From a virus, in IMG/VR virus record IMGVR_UViG_3300044712_001036, positions 1 to 41,505 of that record: a stretch of 41,505 nt of DNA; one strand, 5' to 3'. Positions within the stretch are counted from its first letter, which is position 1, and each line of letters starts with the position of its first letter. Made by a program: the position numbers and the translations under genes. The notes under the pieces were generated by a model. That model worked only from the letters and a program-made list of their open reading frames with translations. It had not been told where the DNA came from and ran no database searches. Of this stretch, positions 38,775 to 41,505 are shown in pieces.

Positions 38775-39979
38775 GCCACAGCCTCCGTTGCATCCCCGTC
38801 CTTGGCGATCGACGCGGTGACCTTCACGGATTTCCCGGCAGGGGTCCGCAGCTCTTTGACCAGGGCCTCCAGGGCTTTCTTCTGGTCCGGCAACGACTTA
38901 CACAGATCCCCAAACGCGCCGGAATCGAATTTCAAAATCTCGAACGGTGGCCGGCCGATCAGTTCCTGGGCCTTCACGAAGATTTCCCCGACCTGGTAAT
39001 CGTAGCCGGTGGTATATTCGATGGCCTTCACCAGGCGCCCGTTGATCTTCTGGGGACCATGTTCCCGGAGCAGGGCTTTCCGCTTCTCGTTGAGATCCTT
39101 CTCAAACGATTCCGCGGCCTTCTTGATGGCGGTGATCTTCTCGAACGCTTCCATGATGGCGGGAAGGTTCTCGATCTTCGCCTCGATCTCATACAGCTGA
39201 GGGTTAGGGGGTGCCGCGACCTGTTGATTGAAAGCCGCGCACTTGGATTTCAGAGAGCAGTAATCGCAGAACTTGTTGGGGATTTCCGGGAAGTTTTCCG
39301 GGTTGTTTTTGTCCTTGTGAGCAGCCAGGAACGCAGACGCCAGACCGTCCAGATACGTTGCCGCAGACTTTAACGATTCTTCATCCCACCTGGTCGATCG
39401 ATACGCGCCGCCCTTCTCGAGCCCGAAGAACGCCACTTCAATTTGAGACACCTGATACTTGAGGTAAGCAGCCAGGGCGTAACACGTCAGCTGGAGATCG
39501 TCCTCTTGTTCGGTGAGCCCGGTCTTCCAGTCGATGATCCGGAAGGTCCCATCCTCCATCACATCAACGAAATCCATGCCACCACGCAAGCCCCACACGC
39601 CAGGAACAACCTCGACCTGGAAGAAGGTTTTCTTGCCGTCCTTGAAGTTGAAGGAGACTTCCCCGTCTTCAGATTCAATGGTAACGATACTGTCAGGGTT
39701 GATATTCAACCGCTCAGATTCCCGGACGGCCAGGTAACACTTCTCAGCACGGGCCCGATAGTCTTCACCAACGCCGGCCAGCTTCGCCGCTTCGTTGTAT
39801 CCATCCCAGAAATTGTGACCGCGGAAGAATTCAGCCAGGCCGGCATGAACGCAGCCGCCGAATTTCGTTGCTGGTGATTCCGTGAATTTCTCATCCCGGA
39901 ACCGACGCGGGCACCGGCGGAAGGACTCGAGCTTTGAAGGGGAAATGAATTCTACTTTCGCTTGAGGGTTCTGGTTCAT
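38771..39979 (-). CDS. RecB/Cas4-like PD-(D/E)xK nuclease
   Basis: The 402-residue protein has the RecB-family nuclease core: FISPSKLESFRRCPRRF with Cys23, His45 in GGCVHAGL, Asp136, FRIIDWKTG with Asp150 and Lys152, and the QLTCYALA helix. With Cys23, a C-terminal CDYCSLKSKC (Cys238, 241, 247) makes a four-Cys set that can hold an iron-sulfur cluster, as in Cas4 and AddB. A second, helical domain follows (about 250-400). It should process DNA ends in phage recombination. The ATG overlaps the stop of the gp3-like gene (ATGA), so the two are likely partners. Confidence 0.88.
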   Translation of the reverse strand: MNQNPQAKVEFISPSKLESFRRCPRRFRDEKFTESPATKFGGCVHAGLAEFFRGHNFWDGYNEAAKLAGVGEDYRARAEKCYLAVRESERLNINPDSIVTIESEDGEVSFNFKDGKKTFFQVEVVPGVWGLRGGMDFVDVMEDGTFRIIDWKTGLTEQEDDLQLTCYALAAYLKYQVSQIEVAFFGLEKGGAYRSTRWDEESLKSAATYLDGLASAFLAAHKDKNNPENFPEIPNKFCDYCSLKSKCAAFNQQVAAPPNPQLYEIEAKIENLPAIMEAFEKITAIKKAAESFEKDLNEKRKALLREHGPQKINGRLVKAIEYTTGYDYQVGEIFVKAQELIGRPPFEILKFDSGAFGDLCKSLPDQKKALEALVKELRTPAGKSVKVTASIAKDGDATEAVA

Positions 39980-41403
39980 GCCTGGGCCCCCTGTCCTTGG
40001 TTCTGGGTTTTGATCTGACGGATCACATCACGGACAGCAACGGTTTCCTCGAGGGTCCACTTGTCGGCGTTGACTTCCGTTTTGTTGGTGGCCTTCTTCA
40101 CATAGATCACGAACGCCCCGCCGCCGATATTGTGAGCGGCCCGCAGCTTCAGGATCTCGTCAACGATGGCTTTCTTTTCCCCGTCCTCAGAACGGGCAGA
40201 CGCGGGAGGATTGGCCGGAGCCGAGGCAGTTGTGGACTTTGGGGGGGCGTAAGCCTGGGCCTCCTTCAGGGTTTTGAATTCCTTAAAGGCAGATCCCGGG
40301 CACTTGGGACATTTTTCCGGAAGGTTATGATCCGTGATCGTTGCCGCACAAACAGCGCAGGCAAAATGGCGGAGAGGTTTTTCCGCGGGGTTTTCCTGGG
40401 TCTTTTCAGGCGCCTTGTCTATGGGCTTTTCCTGGGCAACGGGAGCCGGATCCGCCTGAGTGACCGGGACCGCCGGAACGGTTTCAGCTTCCGCAACCGG
40501 GTCAGCCTTTCGAGCCTGGGCTTTCTTGGCCAGAGCGTCCGCCAACGTTTCCCGAGGTTTTTCCGGGTCAGCTTGGCCAGCCTGATCGGGGTGAAATTCC
40601 TCGATCTCGTCACGGTCAAGAGGTTCTTCGTCAGCTTTGCCCCGCTCGAAATCTTTGCGGACTTCAATGGCCAGGGTGTCCATCCGGATCCCGGCCTCAA
40701 GGCGCATGCGTTCGGTCTTGATGGCAGCCTCGAGCATTTGAACCGGAGAGCCCTTGAAGAACAGACCAACGACGCCGATCGTGGTCGGGTCACCTTTGGG
40801 GGTGAACGTTGCTTTCTTGAAATACTTCATGGTCAGGGGAATTCCGGCCAGCTTCCCACCCGTGCAGGCGGTCAGGAACTTCAAGGATCCGATGATATTG
40901 CTGATGCTGTTCCAGCTGGTGGTAGAGAATTTCCACACACCGCCGGCGATCTCGGCCGATCGGAGCAGACAATTCAGAACCCCGTGAGGTTTGCAGGGAT
41001 TCTTGTCCAGCTCGAGCCGGTTGCAGGGGCAGCCGACTTCTTTGTATTCACCGGTATTGAAGTCAACGACCTCGATACCTTTCTCTCCATCACCACGACA
41101 CAGGCACTTCTTTCCCTGGTAGAAAGCGTATTGCGTCCGGAAGTTCAGGGACTCCTTGCCAGGTTCTTCGTTGTAAAGGAGAACGATCTCCAATTCCGTG
41201 GGCTTCTCGCCCACCTGAGCATGGACAGCCTGATCACGCTCGAAGTTGCCGTCCTTGCCGCGGTTCATCCCAGTGATAACGAAGCAGTCATACTTGACCG
41301 GGGCCCGATACTTCCCACCAGCCTGGGAGGTTCGTTCCTCGCCAACGCCGCCGATCTTGATACGCCCGATTTCCGCCAGGCGCGGGGTCAGATTTTTGAT
41401 CAT
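39976..41403 (-). CDS. RDF/phiC31 gp3-like phage protein
   Basis: The 475-residue protein begins LTPRLAEIGRIKIGG and continues with KYRAPVKYDCFVIT, then LYNEEPGKESLNFRTQYAFYQGKKCLCRGDGEKG. This is the pattern I recall for gp3-like recombination directionality factors, also annotated as hydrolase or metal-binding proteins. A Cys cluster (CPCNRLELDKNPCKPHGVLNC) follows. The middle is Ala/Pro/Glu-rich and flexible, and a zinc ribbon CAVCAA...CPKC lies in the C-terminal third. Roles in the family include DNA binding and excision control; which one applies here is not decided. The ATG at 41403 has GAGGAGG and AAACC before it; a GTG six codons upstream was rejected. Confidence 0.65.
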   Translation of the reverse strand: MIKNLTPRLAEIGRIKIGGVGEERTSQAGGKYRAPVKYDCFVITGMNRGKDGNFERDQAVHAQVGEKPTELEIVLLYNEEPGKESLNFRTQYAFYQGKKCLCRGDGEKGIEVVDFNTGEYKEVGCPCNRLELDKNPCKPHGVLNCLLRSAEIAGGVWKFSTTSWNSISNIIGSLKFLTACTGGKLAGIPLTMKYFKKATFTPKGDPTTIGVVGLFFKGSPVQMLEAAIKTERMRLEAGIRMDTLAIEVRKDFERGKADEEPLDRDEIEEFHPDQAGQADPEKPRETLADALAKKAQARKADPVAEAETVPAVPVTQADPAPVAQEKPIDKAPEKTQENPAEKPLRHFACAVCAATITDHNLPEKCPKCPGSAFKEFKTLKEAQAYAPPKSTTASAPANPPASARSEDGEKKAIVDEILKLRAAHNIGGGAFVIYVKKATNKTEVNADKWTLEETVAVRDVIRQIKTQNQGQGAQA

Positions 41404-41487
41404 GGTTTCCTCCTCATTCACTCGCCGGAGCCGGAGCCGGAGCCGGAGCCGTAGCCGTAGCCGGAGCCGGAGCCGGAGCCGTAGCCG
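41372..41487. repeat. Second copy of the terminal direct repeat
   Basis: Identical to bases 1-116. Beyond 41487 the hexamer order differs from the copy at 117 onward, which points to variation or collapse of the array rather than a simple end repeat. Confidence 0.9.
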
Positions 41488-41505
41488 GAGCCGGAGCCGT
41501 AGCCG
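41418..41505 (-). CDS. Partial second copy of the Gly-Tyr/Gly-Ser repeat gene
   Basis: The minus strand holds the stop (41420-41418), the closing Glu, and about 13 Gly-Ser/Gly-Tyr units before the window ends. Counted back from the stop, the first nine Gly-X units equal those of 47-301, then two Tyr units are replaced by Ser. The gene is cut by the window edge. Confidence 0.8.
   Translation of the reverse strand, partial: GYGSGSGYGSGSGSGYGYGSGSGSGSGE

Noticed and set aside
1-41505. Diversity-generating retroelement acting on the lectin or tail genes
   Set aside because: No reverse transcriptase, template repeat or matching variable repeat was seen.

Overview
The window is one complete, temperate, short-tailed (podovirus-type) phage genome of about 41.4 kb. 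It reads as a circular or circularly permuted molecule: bases 1-116 are repeated at 41372-41487, and the assembly was opened inside a low-complexity hexanucleotide array. Evidence for the phage type is a P22-like portal, an N4-gp56/DUF4043-like capsid protein, P22 gp4- and gp10-like connector proteins, no tape measure or tail tube, and a repressor/integrase module. The host cannot be named. Strong GGAGG ribosome sites, Sec signal peptides, an M15 endolysin without its own export signal and a GC-rich genome with one AT-rich cargo gene fit a bacterium, probably Gram-negative.

Layout. Only three genes lie on the plus strand, the lysogeny module: an S24 (LexA/CI-type) repressor (1192-1818), an AT-rich secreted cargo gene (1819-2379) and a tyrosine integrase (2594-3607). 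Every other gene is on the minus strand. They run leftward from one promoter at 1149-1177 through position 1/41505 and on down to a terminator at 3629-3660. The early part (897 down through the junction to about 31.3 kb) holds an excisionase-like HTH protein, a DUF6948 protein, an extraordinary Gly-Tyr/Gly-Ser repeat protein, an RDF/gp3-like protein, a RecB/Cas4-like nuclease, an SF2 helicase, several small zinc-ribbon proteins, a VRR-NUC nuclease, a cytosine-C5 methyltransferase and a primase-helicase. No DNA polymerase is visible, so host polymerase is probably used. The packaging and head genes (30.8-22.2 kb) include a candidate TerS, TerL, portal, scaffold, capsid and a decoration candidate. 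The connector and tail genes (21.6-16.3 kb) include a tailspike with a GH114-like polygalactosaminidase domain. The block at 16.3-10.8 kb carries small virion proteins, secreted lectin-like proteins and lysis genes. It ends with two ejection proteins, one a 1974-residue polyvalent protein.

How it works together. The repressor probably binds a 14-bp palindrome lying exactly in the spacer of the leftward promoter. Leftward transcripts then meet a terminator directly before the first ribosome site, so the single long operon looks attenuated or anti-terminated. Replication probably starts at a cluster of GGTGTAGCT boxes embedded in the 3' end of the primase-helicase gene.

Most unusual: (1) a conserved second reading frame with WPTP repeats inside the methyltransferase gene; (2) the Gly-Tyr/Gly-Ser protein made by a hexanucleotide repeat; (3) a candidate -1 frameshift (A AAA AAC) that extends the holin-like protein across an otherwise empty gap; (4) the GH114-type tailspike with a Cys-rich insertion; (5) the embedded iteron origin; (6) a zinc-ribbon gene split by an in-frame amber. 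All assignments come from reading the sequence and remembered family motifs; no database search was run.
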